Shown: positions 30,880-39,727 of the stretch, piece by piece
Layout: every line of letters starts with the position of its first letter
Numbering within the stretch: the first letter of the stretch is position 1
Assembly (NCBI GenBank): GCA_017640505.1
Contig: JAEPQO010000004.1
Span: 186,001 to 250,000 of the forward strand
DNA length: 64,000 bases
Origin: Rhodospirillales bacterium
Lineage (GTDB): Bacteria > Pseudomonadota > Alphaproteobacteria > Rhodospirillales > Casp-alpha2
Direction of reading: 5' to 3'
Position numbers and translations under genes: made by a program
The notes under the pieces: generated by a model
What the model was told of the DNA's origin: nothing
Databases searched by the model: none
The model's input: the letters and a program-made list of their open reading frames with translations, nothing else

Positions 30880-32571
30880 ATGTCCGAAACGTCTTCGGAT
30901 GGCAATATCTACGAACAGGGCCTCGACAAGAACGAAGCCAACTTCAAGCCGCTGACGCCGCTTTCATATCTCGACTGGGCGGCGCGTGTCTTTCCGAACA
31001 AGACAGCCGTCATCCATGGCCCGCATCGCTTTACGTGGGCCGAATTCGACGAACGCTGCCGCCGGCTCGCGAGCGCGCTGCAAAAGCGCGGCATCGGTAT
31101 CGGCGATACGGTTTCAGTGATGTCGCCGAACGCGCCGGCAATGCTGGAAGCGCATTATGGCGTGCCGATGTCGGGTGCGGTGCTGAACGCGCTTAATTTC
31201 CGCCTCGATGCGGAAACCATCGCCTTCATCCTCGCCCACGCCGAAACCAAGATCCTGATCACCGACCGCGAGTTCTCGGACGTGATTCACGAGGCCATCG
31301 GCATTCTCGACAACCCGGACCTCATCGTGGTCGACATCGACGATCCGCTGGCCAAGGGCGGCCGCCTGATCGGCTCGATGACGTACGAGGACCTTTTGGC
31401 CGAGGGCGATGCGGGCCATGTCTGGCAGCCGCCCGCCGACGAATGGCAGGCGATCTGCCTGAATTATACGTCGGGCACGACGGGGAATCCGAAGGGTGTC
31501 GTCTATCACCATCGCGGCGCGTACCTGAACACCATGAGCAATGCGCTCGTGTTCCGGCTCGGTCCGGAAAGCGTCTATCTCTGGACACTGCCGATGTTCC
31601 ACTGCAACGGCTGGACCTACACCTGGGCGGTAACCGCCGTCGGCGGCACGCACGTGTGCCTGCGCGAAGTAGACCCGGCGCTGATCTTCCCGTTGATCGA
31701 GGAACACCGAGTGACCCACATGTGCGGCGCGCCGATCGTACTCAACATGCTGGTGCACGCGCCTGCCGACGTGAAACGCAGCTTCGACCATACGATCGAG
31801 GTCGCGACCGGCGGCGCGGCGCCGCCGTCGACCGTCATTTCGCGGATGGAGTCCATGGGCTTCAACGTGACCCACATGTACGGCCTGACGGAGACGTATG
31901 GCCCGTCGACGATCTGCGTCTTCCAGGACGACTGGGCGGATATGCCGCTCGAGGAGAAGGCCGCCAAGATGGCGCGCCAGGGCGTGCGCACGCCGGGACA
32001 GTTCCACCAGACGGTGCGCGACCCGGAGACCATGGAACTGGTCCCCGAAGACGGCGAGACCATCGGCGAAATCATGTTCCAGTCCAATACCGTGATGCGT
32101 GGGTATCTAAAGAACCCGAGTGCCAGCGCGGAAGCCTTCCGCGGCGGCTGGTACCATACCGGCGATTTGGCCGTGCAGCACGCGGACGGCTACATCGAGG
32201 TCAAGGACCGCTCCAAGGACATCATCATCTCGGGCGGCGAAAACATCTCGTCGCTGGAGGTCGAGGAATGCCTTTATAAGCATCCGGGCGTGATGGATTG
32301 CGCCGTCGTCGCCATGCCGTCGGAAAAGTGGGGCGAAACACCCCTCGCCTTCGTAACCCCGACGGCCGAGGCCGAAGGCGTGCTGACGGCAGAGGAACTG
32401 ATCGATTACTGCAAGGAACACATGGCGCGATTCAAGGCCCCCACGCGGGTCGAGTTCGGCGCGCTGCCGAAAACCTCGACCGGGAAGATCCAGAAGTTCG
32501 TGTTGCGCGAACGCGCACAGAATGAATTGCGCGAGACCGCGGCCGAGCTTGCCGAAGAAAAGGACGACTGA
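30880..32571 (+). CDS. Acyl-CoA synthetase (AMP-forming)
   Basis: A 563-residue ANL-superfamily ligase. The P-loop-like motif is LNYTSGTTGNPKGVVYHH, the adenylate-binding motif is MYGLTETYGPST, the hinge region is YIEVKDRSKDIIISGGENIS, and the catalytic Lys lies in KTSTGKIQKF. It activates a fatty or other carboxylic acid to its CoA thioester. The start at 30880 follows GGGGAGGTGCCG and fits the family N-terminus. The downstream SDR starts directly after its stop (TGAATG), and an acyl-CoA dehydrogenase gene lies further on, so it likely begins a beta-oxidation-like pathway. The chain length preferred is unknown. Confidence 0.9.
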   Translation: MSETSSDGNIYEQGLDKNEANFKPLTPLSYLDWAARVFPNKTAVIHGPHRFTWAEFDERCRRLASALQKRGIGIGDTVSVMSPNAPAMLEAHYGVPMSGAVLNALNFRLDAETIAFILAHAETKILITDREFSDVIHEAIGILDNPDLIVVDIDDPLAKGGRLIGSMTYEDLLAEGDAGHVWQPPADEWQAICLNYTSGTTGNPKGVVYHHRGAYLNTMSNALVFRLGPESVYLWTLPMFHCNGWTYTWAVTAVGGTHVCLREVDPALIFPLIEEHRVTHMCGAPIVLNMLVHAPADVKRSFDHTIEVATGGAAPPSTVISRMESMGFNVTHMYGLTETYGPSTICVFQDDWADMPLEEKAAKMARQGVRTPGQFHQTVRDPETMELVPEDGETIGEIMFQSNTVMRGYLKNPSASAEAFRGGWYHTGDLAVQHADGYIEVKDRSKDIIISGGENISSLEVEECLYKHPGVMDCAVVAMPSEKWGETPLAFVTPTAEAEGVLTAEELIDYCKEHMARFKAPTRVEFGALPKTSTGKIQKFVLRERAQNELRETAAELAEEKDD

Positions 32572-33333
32572 ATGACCACCACACTGATGGGCGGCAAGAC
32601 GGTGCTGGTCACCGGCGCTTCTTCCGGGCTGGGCCAGCATTTCGCCCGCGTGCTTGCGGGGGCGGGCGCCAAGGTGGCCCTCGCCGCGCGCCGCCGCGAC
32701 CGGCTGGAGACACTGGCGGGCGAGATCACGGATGCAGGCGGCACCGCCATCGCCGTCGGCATGGATGTCACCGACCGCGATAGCGTCACGGCGGCGTTGG
32801 ACGAAGTCGCGGCCGAACTGTCGGTCCCCGAAGTGCTGGTCAACAACGCTGGGATCGCCACGGGTGCCGGGGCGCTCGACGTCACGGACGCCGACTGGCA
32901 CAAGGTGATGGATACCAACCTCGAAGGGTCCTGGATCGTCGCGCAGGAAACGGCGCGCCGGATGAAGGACGCGGGCGGCGGCAACATCATCAACACGGCC
33001 TCGATCCTCGGCATTCGCGTCTCGGCGGGCGTTGCACCCTATGCAATCTCGAAAGCCGGCGTGATCCAGATGACCAAGGTGCTGGCGCTCGAACTGGCGC
33101 GTCACGGTATCCGCGTCAACGCGCTGGCGCCGGGTTATATCGAGACGGACCTGAACGAGGATTACCTCAATTCCGAACACGGCCAGGCCATGATCAAGCG
33201 CGTGCCGATGCGCCGATGCGGACGGCTGCACGATCTCGACGGACCGCTGTTATTACTGGCATCGGACGCGTCTGCCTATATGACCGGTGCGGTCATTCCC
33301 GTCGACGGCGGACATCTGGTGAATACGCTCTAG
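32572..33333 (+). CDS. Short-chain dehydrogenase/reductase, FabG-like
   Basis: A 253-residue SDR with the cofactor motif VTGASSGLGQHF, NNAGIATG, active-site residues in NTASILGI and YAISKAG, and a C-terminal YMTGAVIPVDGGHL. Acidic/basic residues after the Gly motif (AARRRDRLE) suggest NADP(H). The start is immediately after the acyl-CoA synthetase stop, so it is co-transcribed and probably acts on a hydroxyacyl- or ketoacyl-CoA intermediate. It is convergent with the RimK-fusion gene, 32 bp away. Confidence 0.88.
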   Translation: MTTTLMGGKTVLVTGASSGLGQHFARVLAGAGAKVALAARRRDRLETLAGEITDAGGTAIAVGMDVTDRDSVTAALDEVAAELSVPEVLVNNAGIATGAGALDVTDADWHKVMDTNLEGSWIVAQETARRMKDAGGGNIINTASILGIRVSAGVAPYAISKAGVIQMTKVLALELARHGIRVNALAPGYIETDLNEDYLNSEHGQAMIKRVPMRRCGRLHDLDGPLLLLASDASAYMTGAVIPVDGGHLVNTL

Positions 33334-33365
33334 CAGAGCGTAACGCGAAACGCCGGGGCACGGGC

Positions 33366-34811
33366 TCAGGTCTCGCCGCCCAGTCCTTCGAACGTTTCCT
33401 TGATGTTCTTGCGGCTCGGACGGCGCGGTTTACGCCGGACGCGGGTCTTGACGTTATTCTCGACGTATTCGATCAGTTTACTCGCGATGTTCTGGCCCGA
33501 CGCGCGCTCAATTCCCTGAAAGCCGGGTGACGAGTTGATCTCAAGCACCTTGGGGCCGTTGTCGGAACGCAGGATATCGACACCCGCGACACCAAGCCCG
33601 ATGACCTTGGCGGCCTTCACGGCAATGGCACGCTCTTCCTTGGAAAGCTTGGTCGGCTGCACGTCTCCACCCTGGTGCACGTTGGCACGAAACTCGCCTT
33701 CCTCGGCCTGCCGTTTCATCGCCGCGACCACCTTGCCGCCGATGACCAGACAGCGGACGTCGACACCGGCCGCTTCCTTGATGAACTCCTGCACCAGGAA
33801 ATTGGCGCGAAGGCCGCGAAAGGCGCCGATCACGCTTTCCGCCGCCTTGCGGGTTTCGCCCAGCACCACGCCCTTGCCCTGCGTGCCTTCCATCAGCTTC
33901 ACGATCAGCGGCGCACCGCCGACGATCTCGATCAGTTCCTTGGTGTCGTGCGGCGAGTGCGCGAAAGCCGTCACCGGCATGTCGATCTGGTGCTGCGCGA
34001 GGATCTGGTGTGCATAAAGCTTGTCTCGAGATGCCCCGATCGCGTTCGCCTTGTTGATACAGAACGACCCCATCAGGTCGAACTGCCGCACCACCGCCAG
34101 ACCATACGACGTGACCGACGCACCGATGCGCGGGATCACGGCATCGTACTGCGGCAGCACGCGGCCGTCGTAGTGGACCTCGGGCGCCATCGAGTTGATG
34201 TTCATGTAGCACCGCGTGGTGTTGATGACTTCACACACATGGCCGCGTTCCTCGGCCGCTTGCACGATTCGCTGGCTCGTGTAGCTGTTCGGTTCACGCG
34301 TCAAAAGACCGATCCGTAACGTCCGCAAACTCGATTTCGTCTTCTTGACCTTGCGATAAAGATCGTAAGAGAGCTTCGCCTGCTGGTACGACTTGTTCGG
34401 ATCGACGATCATGTTGTCGCCGATGGCGCGGCGGCCCAACAGCATCCTGTATTGCATGTTGTCACGATTGGTCAGCGAAACCTCGATCGGCCAGGTCTTG
34501 TCGCCGATGCGCACCGGGGTCTCGATGACGTATCGCCATTCGCTCTCGCCGTTGGAACTCGTCACCTCGCGCCGGTCAACGACCTTGGCCGAACACAGTA
34601 TCTCGATTTCGGGGCGGTCCGGAATCGGGTGCACCTTGAAACGCACGTGCGGATTCTTGTCACCGCCGAACGGTTCGATCGCATATGCATGCAATGCCGA
34701 AGTTCGGGCACCGGTATCAATCTTTGCAATGAGGCCGGGGATTTCCAAATTGGGCAGGGCGACCCATTCTTCCCACCCCAGGACGGTCTGCTTGGTATTG
34801 TTGTCGGCCAT
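33366..34811 (-). CDS. RimB-RimK fusion: aspartyl-protease-like domain plus ATP-grasp ligase
   Basis: A 481-residue two-domain protein. Residues about 8-145 form a RimB-type (PF05618-like) domain with the retropepsin-like motif [12 protein letters not shown] (D32). Residues about 165-460 form an ATP-grasp ligase of the RimK type, with [18 protein letters not shown] and the metal-binding [14 protein letters not shown]. RimK adds glutamate residues to ribosomal protein S6 or related targets, and RimB is a partner protease. Joining them in one chain may couple addition and removal. The C-terminal 25 residues are very basic ([10 protein letters not shown]). It stands alone between acyl-CoA genes. 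Confidence 0.85.
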   Translation of the reverse strand: MADNNTKQTVLGWEEWVALPNLEIPGLIAKIDTGARTSALHAYAIEPFGGDKNPHVRFKVHPIPDRPEIEILCSAKVVDRREVTSSNGESEWRYVIETPVRIGDKTWPIEVSLTNRDNMQYRMLLGRRAIGDNMIVDPNKSYQQAKLSYDLYRKVKKTKSSLRTLRIGLLTREPNSYTSQRIVQAAEERGHVCEVINTTRCYMNINSMAPEVHYDGRVLPQYDAVIPRIGASVTSYGLAVVRQFDLMGSFCINKANAIGASRDKLYAHQILAQHQIDMPVTAFAHSPHDTKELIEIVGGAPLIVKLMEGTQGKGVVLGETRKAAESVIGAFRGLRANFLVQEFIKEAAGVDVRCLVIGGKVVAAMKRQAEEGEFRANVHQGGDVQPTKLSKEERAIAVKAAKVIGLGVAGVDILRSDNGPKVLEINSSPGFQGIERASGQNIASKLIEYVENNVKTRVRRKPRRPSRKNIKETFEGLGGET

Positions 34812-34979
34812 CGGGCTCCGTTCCGCTCGTCAAACGTTGTGTTGCATGCAAGACTGCGTGCGACATTACCCGACCCGATAGGGGACACACAAACCCGGGT
34901 CGTTATCGCTGTCGACAAGAAAATAGGGAAGGAAGGTGCCGCTTCGACGGCGGCGCTGGAACAGGGAGGAAGAGAACAA

Positions 34980-35855
34980 ATGCCATACGCCGAACGCGAC
35001 GGGGTGAAGATCTATTACGAGGAAACGGGCGAAGGCACGCCGATCCTGTTCCTGCACGAATATGGCGGCGACCGGCGCAGCTGGGAGCCGCAAGTGCGGC
35101 ATTTCTCGCGCGATCACCGCTGCATCGTCATGTGCGCGCGCGGCTATCCGCCCTCCGACGTGCCGGAAGACGAGAGCCTTTACGGTCAGGACCATGCCAA
35201 CGCGGATGCCATCGCGGTGCTGGATGCCGCCGGTGTCGACACGGCCATCGTCATCGGTCTTTCCATGGGCGGCTATACCGGTCTCCGCCTCGCTATCCAT
35301 TATCCGGACCGGGTCATGGCGCTCGTGGCCGCGTCGGCGGGTGCGGGTTCGCTACGTGAAGGGTTCCAGGTCTTCCGCGACGAAGCCTTCGCGCGGTCCG
35401 AGGAATACCTTGAAGCGGGCAGGATGCTGGCCGAGCCGTTCGCCAATGGCCCGACGCGCACGCAGCTGAAGCGGAAGGATATCCGCGGCTGGGAGGAATT
35501 CCGTGATCAGCTCGCCGAACATCCGGCCATCGGTGCCGCCTATACGCTGCGCCACGTGCAGGGCGGGCGGCCGTCGCTTTACGATTTCGAGGCCGAGTTC
35601 AACGCCTGCACCGTACCGACGCTGTTGCTGGTCGGCGACGAGGACGATGTTTGTCTTGATGTGAACGTGTGGCTGAAGCGCGCCATGCCGACGTCGGGGC
35701 TCCGCGTGTTCGCGAAGTCGGGGCACCTGATCAACCTGGAAGACCCGGCAGCCTTCAACGCCGAGATCGCCGATTTCCTGCGAGCCTACTTTACCGGTGC
35801 GTGGCCGGAACGCGAACCGTTCGACGGCAACTACGCGGGCATCGGGCCGCGCTGA
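34980..35855 (+). CDS. Alpha/beta hydrolase
   Basis: A 291-residue alpha/beta hydrolase. The nucleophile elbow is GLSMGGYTG (S95), the acid is in LLLVGDEDD, and the catalytic His is in KSGHLINLEDP. The N-terminal MPYAERDGVKIYYEETGEG matches epoxide hydrolase/3-oxoadipate enol-lactonase-like members. ACAGGGAGGAAGAG precedes the ATG at 34980. It lies 66 bp before an acyl-CoA dehydrogenase gene in the same direction. It may cleave a thioester or lactone; the substrate is unknown. Confidence 0.85.
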   Translation: MPYAERDGVKIYYEETGEGTPILFLHEYGGDRRSWEPQVRHFSRDHRCIVMCARGYPPSDVPEDESLYGQDHANADAIAVLDAAGVDTAIVIGLSMGGYTGLRLAIHYPDRVMALVAASAGAGSLREGFQVFRDEAFARSEEYLEAGRMLAEPFANGPTRTQLKRKDIRGWEEFRDQLAEHPAIGAAYTLRHVQGGRPSLYDFEAEFNACTVPTLLLVGDEDDVCLDVNVWLKRAMPTSGLRVFAKSGHLINLEDPAAFNAEIADFLRAYFTGAWPEREPFDGNYAGIGPR

Positions 35856-35921
35856 GCCTCAGGCCTTGAGCGCCCCGCCCGCGCGGGCCAAAATCGGGCG
35901 AGCACATTTCAAGAGGAAGAC

Positions 35922-37133
35922 ATGGACTTCACATTATCACCCGAGGTCGAGGAAACACGCCTCGCCATCCGCAAGTTCGTCGAGGAACGCATCATGCCGC
36001 TGGAAGAGGACCCGGCGAGCTATGACGATCACGAGAACATCGACCTGGATCTTTTGAAACAGGTGCAGTCGGAGGCCCGCGACCGCGGCCTCTGGTGTCT
36101 GTCGATGCCCAAGGAACGCGGCGGGCGCGGTTTCGATACCGTCGGCATGGCGGCGTGTTACGAGGAAATGAACCGTTCGATCTTCGGGCCCGTGTGTTTC
36201 AATGCGGCAGCCCCCGACGACGGCAACATGTACGTGCTCAACAAGGTCGCGACCGACGAGCAGAAAGAGAAATGGCTGCAGCCGATCATCGACGGCAAGG
36301 TCCGGTCCTCCATCGTCATGACCGAACCGGCGCCGGGCGCGGGTTCGGACCCGGGCGGCATGATGCTGACCCGCGCCGAGAAGAAAGGCGACAAGTGGGT
36401 CGTGCAGGGCCGGAAATGGTTCATCACCGGGGCCGGCGTCGCCGATCATTTCATCCTGCTGGCGCGCACGTCGGACGAGCCGCGCCGCAACCTGACCGCG
36501 TTCCTGTTCCACAAGGATACACCCGGTTGGGAGATCGAGCGCCGCATCCCGATCATGGGCCCGGAAGAACACGGCGGGCACTGCGAGCTGATGTTCAACG
36601 GCATGGAAATCCCCGACGAGAACCGCCTGATGGGCGTGGGTGAAGGCATGAAGTGCGTGCAGATCCGGCTTGGCACCGCGCGCCTGACGCACTGCATGCG
36701 CTGGCTCGGCCTCGCCAAGCGCTCGCTCGAGATCGCCAACGAATACATCTCCAACCGCGATGCCTTCGGCTCCAAGCTGTCGAAACGCGAAAGCGTGCAG
36801 TTGCTGTTGGGCGACGCGGCGATGGATATCGAGATCGGACGCCTGTTGACGATGAAGGCCGCCTGGGCCTTGGATCAGGGCTCGCGGGCGCGCAAGGAGG
36901 TCTCCATGGCCAAGGTTGCGGTCGCCGACGTGCTGTTCAAGGCCGTCGACACGGCGATCCAGCTCAACGGCGCACGCGGCTATTCCAAGGACACCGTGCT
37001 TGAGTGGATCTACCGCTATGCCCGGCAGGCGAAGCTCGTCGACGGCGCGTCGGAAGTCCACAAGATGGTGCTCGCCGGCGCACTCGCCGAGAACGGCATG
37101 GACTTCTGGAGCTGGGGAAACCCTGAGCAGTGA
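35922..37133 (+). CDS. Acyl-CoA dehydrogenase
   Basis: A 403-residue flavoprotein of the acyl-CoA dehydrogenase family. Characteristic stretches are VMTEPAPGAGSDP (FAD/substrate loop), WFITGAGVADHF, RLTHCMRWLG and IQLNGARGYSKDTVLEWIYRYAR at the C-terminal end. The pattern fits the ACAD10/11-like branch, often paired with an APH-type kinase gene, exactly as here (4-bp overlap with the next gene). It introduces a 2,3-double bond in acyl-CoA. AAGAGGAAGAC precedes the ATG. Confidence 0.92.
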   Translation: MDFTLSPEVEETRLAIRKFVEERIMPLEEDPASYDDHENIDLDLLKQVQSEARDRGLWCLSMPKERGGRGFDTVGMAACYEEMNRSIFGPVCFNAAAPDDGNMYVLNKVATDEQKEKWLQPIIDGKVRSSIVMTEPAPGAGSDPGGMMLTRAEKKGDKWVVQGRKWFITGAGVADHFILLARTSDEPRRNLTAFLFHKDTPGWEIERRIPIMGPEEHGGHCELMFNGMEIPDENRLMGVGEGMKCVQIRLGTARLTHCMRWLGLAKRSLEIANEYISNRDAFGSKLSKRESVQLLLGDAAMDIEIGRLLTMKAAWALDQGSRARKEVSMAKVAVADVLFKAVDTAIQLNGARGYSKDTVLEWIYRYARQAKLVDGASEVHKMVLAGALAENGMDFWSWGNPEQ

Positions 37134-38482
37134 GCGGGCGCAACGACGACGCCGTCACCAACATGGACCGGGACGCCATCAAGCGGCTCGAGGTCTGGCT
37201 CGCACGCCAGTCCGGCGGCCGCGCACAGGTGCGCGACCTGAAGCAGCTGTCCGGTGGCGCCATTCAGGAAAACTGGGCACTGTCGCTGGACCTGGAAGGC
37301 GGTGACTGGCCGGGATCACACGACCTGGTGCTCCGCAAGGATGCGCCTTCGAACGTCGCCGTTTCACACGGCCGCGCCGAGGAGTTCGCGATCCTCAAAC
37401 ATGCCCATGACGCCGGCGCCACCGTGCCGGTGCCGTGCGTTCTGTGCGAGGACAACGACGTGCTGGGGACGCCTTTTTTCATCATGCACCGCGCCGAAGG
37501 CACGGCGGCCGGGCACAAGCTCGTCAAGATGGACGCCAACGACGCGCTGGCCGAGGATCTTGGCCGCAACCTCGCCCGCATCCACACCATCAAGGACACG
37601 CCCGATCTTGCCTTCGTCGCCAAGCCGGACGGCCCCGCCGCGATGTCGTCGGTCAACGAGTACCGCCGCCATCTTGACGACCTGCCGGGATCGCATCCGG
37701 CACTCGAATGGGGACTGGCGTGGCTGGAGGCGAACGCGCCATCCGGCGATGAGATTGTCTTCAGTCACCGCGATTACCGCACCGGCAACTACATGGTCAC
37801 CGACGGCAAGCTGACGGCGATTCTGGATTGGGAGTTCGCCGGCTGGTCCGATCCGATGGAGGACATCGGCTGGCTGACGGCCAAGTGCTGGCGCTTCGGC
37901 GCCAACGACCGGGTATGCGGCGGCGTCGGTTCGCTGGACGCACTGATCCGTGGATATGAGGCCGAAAGCGGGCGCACCGTCGACCGCCCGATGGTCGCAT
38001 ATTGGCAGGTGATGGCGACCATGCGCTGGGCGGTGATTGCGCTGCAGCAGGCCGACCGCTTCGTCACCGGCGGCGAGCGCAACCTGGAACTCGCGCTGAC
38101 GGCGCACATCGTACCGGAACTGGAAATGCAGATCCTGGACGCCACGGCACCCGTCGACCCGGCGCCGTTGCCCGACGGCGTTCAGCCCGTCCGCCCCGAC
38201 CCGTCGCTCGACGCGCTGCTCGGCATTGCCCGGGATATTGTCAGAAACGATCTCGCCAGCGTGCTCGACGGCGATGCGCGCTACAAGGCCCTGATGGCGG
38301 CCAATGCGCTCGGTATCGTTGAGCGGCAGATTACGGGGCTTTCCGTCGGCGCCGACGACGAGGGGCGCAAGGAAATGGCGGCGCGCATCCGGGACGGCGA
38401 CGGTACGGTGAAAGACCACGCGCAACTGCTGGCCGAGGTCCGCGCCACGCTCAAGGAGAGCAATCCGCGCGCGCTCGGCTAA
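37130..38482 (+). CDS. APH-type phosphotransferase of the ACAD10/11 context
   Basis: A 450-residue protein. Residues about 20-290 form an aminoglycoside-phosphotransferase/choline-kinase fold, with the catalytic loop FSHRDYRTGNYMV (Asp and Asn) and the metal site AILDWEFAGWSDPMED. The C-terminal 120 residues are a helical domain like DUF6285. In animals the same kinase is fused to acyl-CoA dehydrogenase (ACAD10/11), where it phosphorylates 4-hydroxyacyl-CoAs so they can enter beta-oxidation. The GTG start overlaps the dehydrogenase stop (GTGA), so the pair here may do the same. Function is inferred from that analogy. Confidence 0.83.
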   Translation: MSGRNDDAVTNMDRDAIKRLEVWLARQSGGRAQVRDLKQLSGGAIQENWALSLDLEGGDWPGSHDLVLRKDAPSNVAVSHGRAEEFAILKHAHDAGATVPVPCVLCEDNDVLGTPFFIMHRAEGTAAGHKLVKMDANDALAEDLGRNLARIHTIKDTPDLAFVAKPDGPAAMSSVNEYRRHLDDLPGSHPALEWGLAWLEANAPSGDEIVFSHRDYRTGNYMVTDGKLTAILDWEFAGWSDPMEDIGWLTAKCWRFGANDRVCGGVGSLDALIRGYEAESGRTVDRPMVAYWQVMATMRWAVIALQQADRFVTGGERNLELALTAHIVPELEMQILDATAPVDPAPLPDGVQPVRPDPSLDALLGIARDIVRNDLASVLDGDARYKALMAANALGIVERQITGLSVGADDEGRKEMAARIRDGDGTVKDHAQLLAEVRATLKESNPRALG

Positions 38483-38496
38483 ACCGCATTCCGCAC

Positions 38497-38702
38497 AAAA
38501 AAAACCCCCCGGGGACGAACCCCGGGGGCGAGTTTTAAACAGGGAGGCTTCACGTCTGGGAGACGCGAGGGGCCGGAGACCGGTCCCTCTATTCCGGACA
38601 GGGCGTCCGGAAACTGGGTGGAACCCTTTGGAGATACTGCGCTTTCAGCGCGATCATCCGGTTCCAAATTCCGTCTTCGTTGCTGCGTTGCAACATCGAA
38701 TG
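38497..38702 (-). ncRNA. Candidate structured small RNA, about 205 nt
   Basis: Read on the minus strand, this stretch folds into a chain of stems: GTTGC/GCAAC, GGAACC...GGTTCC enclosing GCGCT-GAA-AGCGC, TTCCGGAC/GTCCGGAA (38592-38612), GAGGGACCGG/CCGGCCCCTC (38567-38589), CGTCT/AGACG (38553-38565), and finally the 9-bp GC stem followed by T8 (38497-38504), a perfect intrinsic terminator. A CCTCCC segment lies unpaired between the last two stems and is complementary to Shine-Dalgarno sequences, as in known alphaproteobacterial regulatory RNAs. Upstream is TATATAAAA as a -10 candidate, and the preceding lysR gene has its own terminator. The open frame here looks meaningless. I do not recognise the RNA family. 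Confidence 0.7.
38505..38536 (+). terminator. Terminator after the APH-type kinase gene (bidirectional)
   Basis: CCCCCGGGG at 38506-38514 and CCCCGGGGG at 38520-38528 form a 9-bp GC stem with a 5-base loop, 23 bp after the kinase stop. On the plus strand a short TTTT follows. On the minus strand the same stem is followed by eight T, so it also ends the small RNA read from the right. Confidence 0.85.
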
Positions 38703-38707
38703 CACGT

Positions 38708-38738
38708 TTTATATAGGCAGGCTGTGTTGGCACACCAG
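38708..38738 (-). promoter_or_regulatory. Possible promoter of the small RNA
   Basis: On the minus strand TATATAAAA (38715-38707) gives a good -10 box (TATAAA, 5 of 6) shortly before the predicted RNA start near 38702. A -35 box at the right distance is weak (CTGGTG), so an activator or another sigma factor might be needed. Confidence 0.45.
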
Positions 38739-38740
38739 AG

Positions 38741-38780
38741 AAAAACGGGAAATGCAGCCATGCATTCAGCGCATGGCTGC
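38741..38780 (-). terminator. Terminator of the lysR gene
   Basis: GCAGCCATGC (38754-38763) and GCATGGCTGC (38771-38780) form a perfect 10-bp stem with a 7-base loop, 11 bp after the lysR stop on the minus strand. It is followed by ATTTCCCGTTTTT. It separates lysR from the small RNA gene. Confidence 0.8.
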
Positions 38781-38791
38781 GTGGGCCGCCG

Positions 38792-39694
38792 CTATCGCTT
38801 GATGGGCGCCAGTTTTTCCACGATGAAGTCGCGGAAGGCCACGATTCTGGCGGAATCCCTCAGCTCTTCCGGATAGACGAAATACATGTTCAATTCCGGC
38901 CCCTGCAATTCCGGCAGGACTTCAACGAGACTCCCCAGTTCCCGGCCCATGTATTCGGGCAGGGCACCGAGGCCGAGCCCACTTTGCACTGCACGCAAGA
39001 TCCCGTAGATCGAGTTGACGCGCAGCACGGGCTTACGCGGAATACCGTCCCGGGCATGTTCGGTCAGCAACCAGTTGAGGTTCGCCGCCGGCGGGCGGGC
39101 ATCTTCGCCGTAAACGACGATCCGGTGCTTATCCAGATCGCGTGCGTTCTTGGGCATGCCGTTCTGCTGCAGATACTCCGGCGCCGCATAGACCTTGTAA
39201 TGCAGCGTCATCAGGTGGCGCTGCACCAGATCGGGCTGCGTCGGCGGCGTCAGGCGAATGGCGACGTCGGCCTGGCGCATGGAAAGATCGAGCTCGGTAT
39301 CGGCAAGGACCAGCGAGACCTCGATCTCCGGGAAGCGGTTGACGAACTCCTTCATGCGCGACGCCAGGAACACCGAGCCAAAGGCGACGGTCGACGAGAT
39401 CTTCAACGCGCCCTGCGGGCGTTCCTTGTTTTCCGCCAGTTGCGTCTGTACGCGGGCCAACTGCGCGAACACGTTGTGCGCGGTGTCAAAAAGGGTTTCG
39501 CCCTGTTCCGTCAGGATCAAGCCGCGCGCGTGGCGGTGAAACAGCGGTGTGCCCAGGCTCTGTTCGAGCGCGGATACCTGGCGGCTGACCGCCGACTGGC
39601 TCAGATTGAGCGTTTCACCGGCATGCGTGAAACTGCCGGCTTCGGCGACGGCGTGAAAGACCCTGAGTTTGTCCCAATCGATCGGCACCGCCAC
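38792..39694 (-). CDS. LysR-family transcriptional regulator
   Basis: A 300-residue LysR regulator. The N-terminal helix-turn-helix is GSFTHAGETLNLSQSAVSRQV, and the two-lobed effector domain begins near residue 95 (GALKISSTVAFGS). The group with NLNWLLTE and the VNSIYGILRAVQSGLGLGALP stretch is close to regulators found next to trxB in Rhodospirillales. GTG at 39694 lies right at AAAGGGG; a second GTG at 39688 has better spacing, so the protein may be two residues shorter. It lies 33 bp after trxB on the same strand, so it may share the trxB promoter. Its target genes are unknown. Confidence 0.88.
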   Translation of the reverse strand: MAVPIDWDKLRVFHAVAEAGSFTHAGETLNLSQSAVSRQVSALEQSLGTPLFHRHARGLILTEQGETLFDTAHNVFAQLARVQTQLAENKERPQGALKISSTVAFGSVFLASRMKEFVNRFPEIEVSLVLADTELDLSMRQADVAIRLTPPTQPDLVQRHLMTLHYKVYAAPEYLQQNGMPKNARDLDKHRIVVYGEDARPPAANLNWLLTEHARDGIPRKPVLRVNSIYGILRAVQSGLGLGALPEYMGRELGSLVEVLPELQGPELNMYFVYPEELRDSARIVAFRDFIVEKLAPIKR

Positions 39695-39727
39695 CCCCTT
39701 TGGCCGGCCAGTTGTTGTTTGGCCGGT

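Noticed and set aside
38479-38733. An 84-codon minus-strand frame over the small RNA region
   Set aside because: It runs through the terminator stem and the hairpins, has no family match, and the structure argues for an RNA gene.
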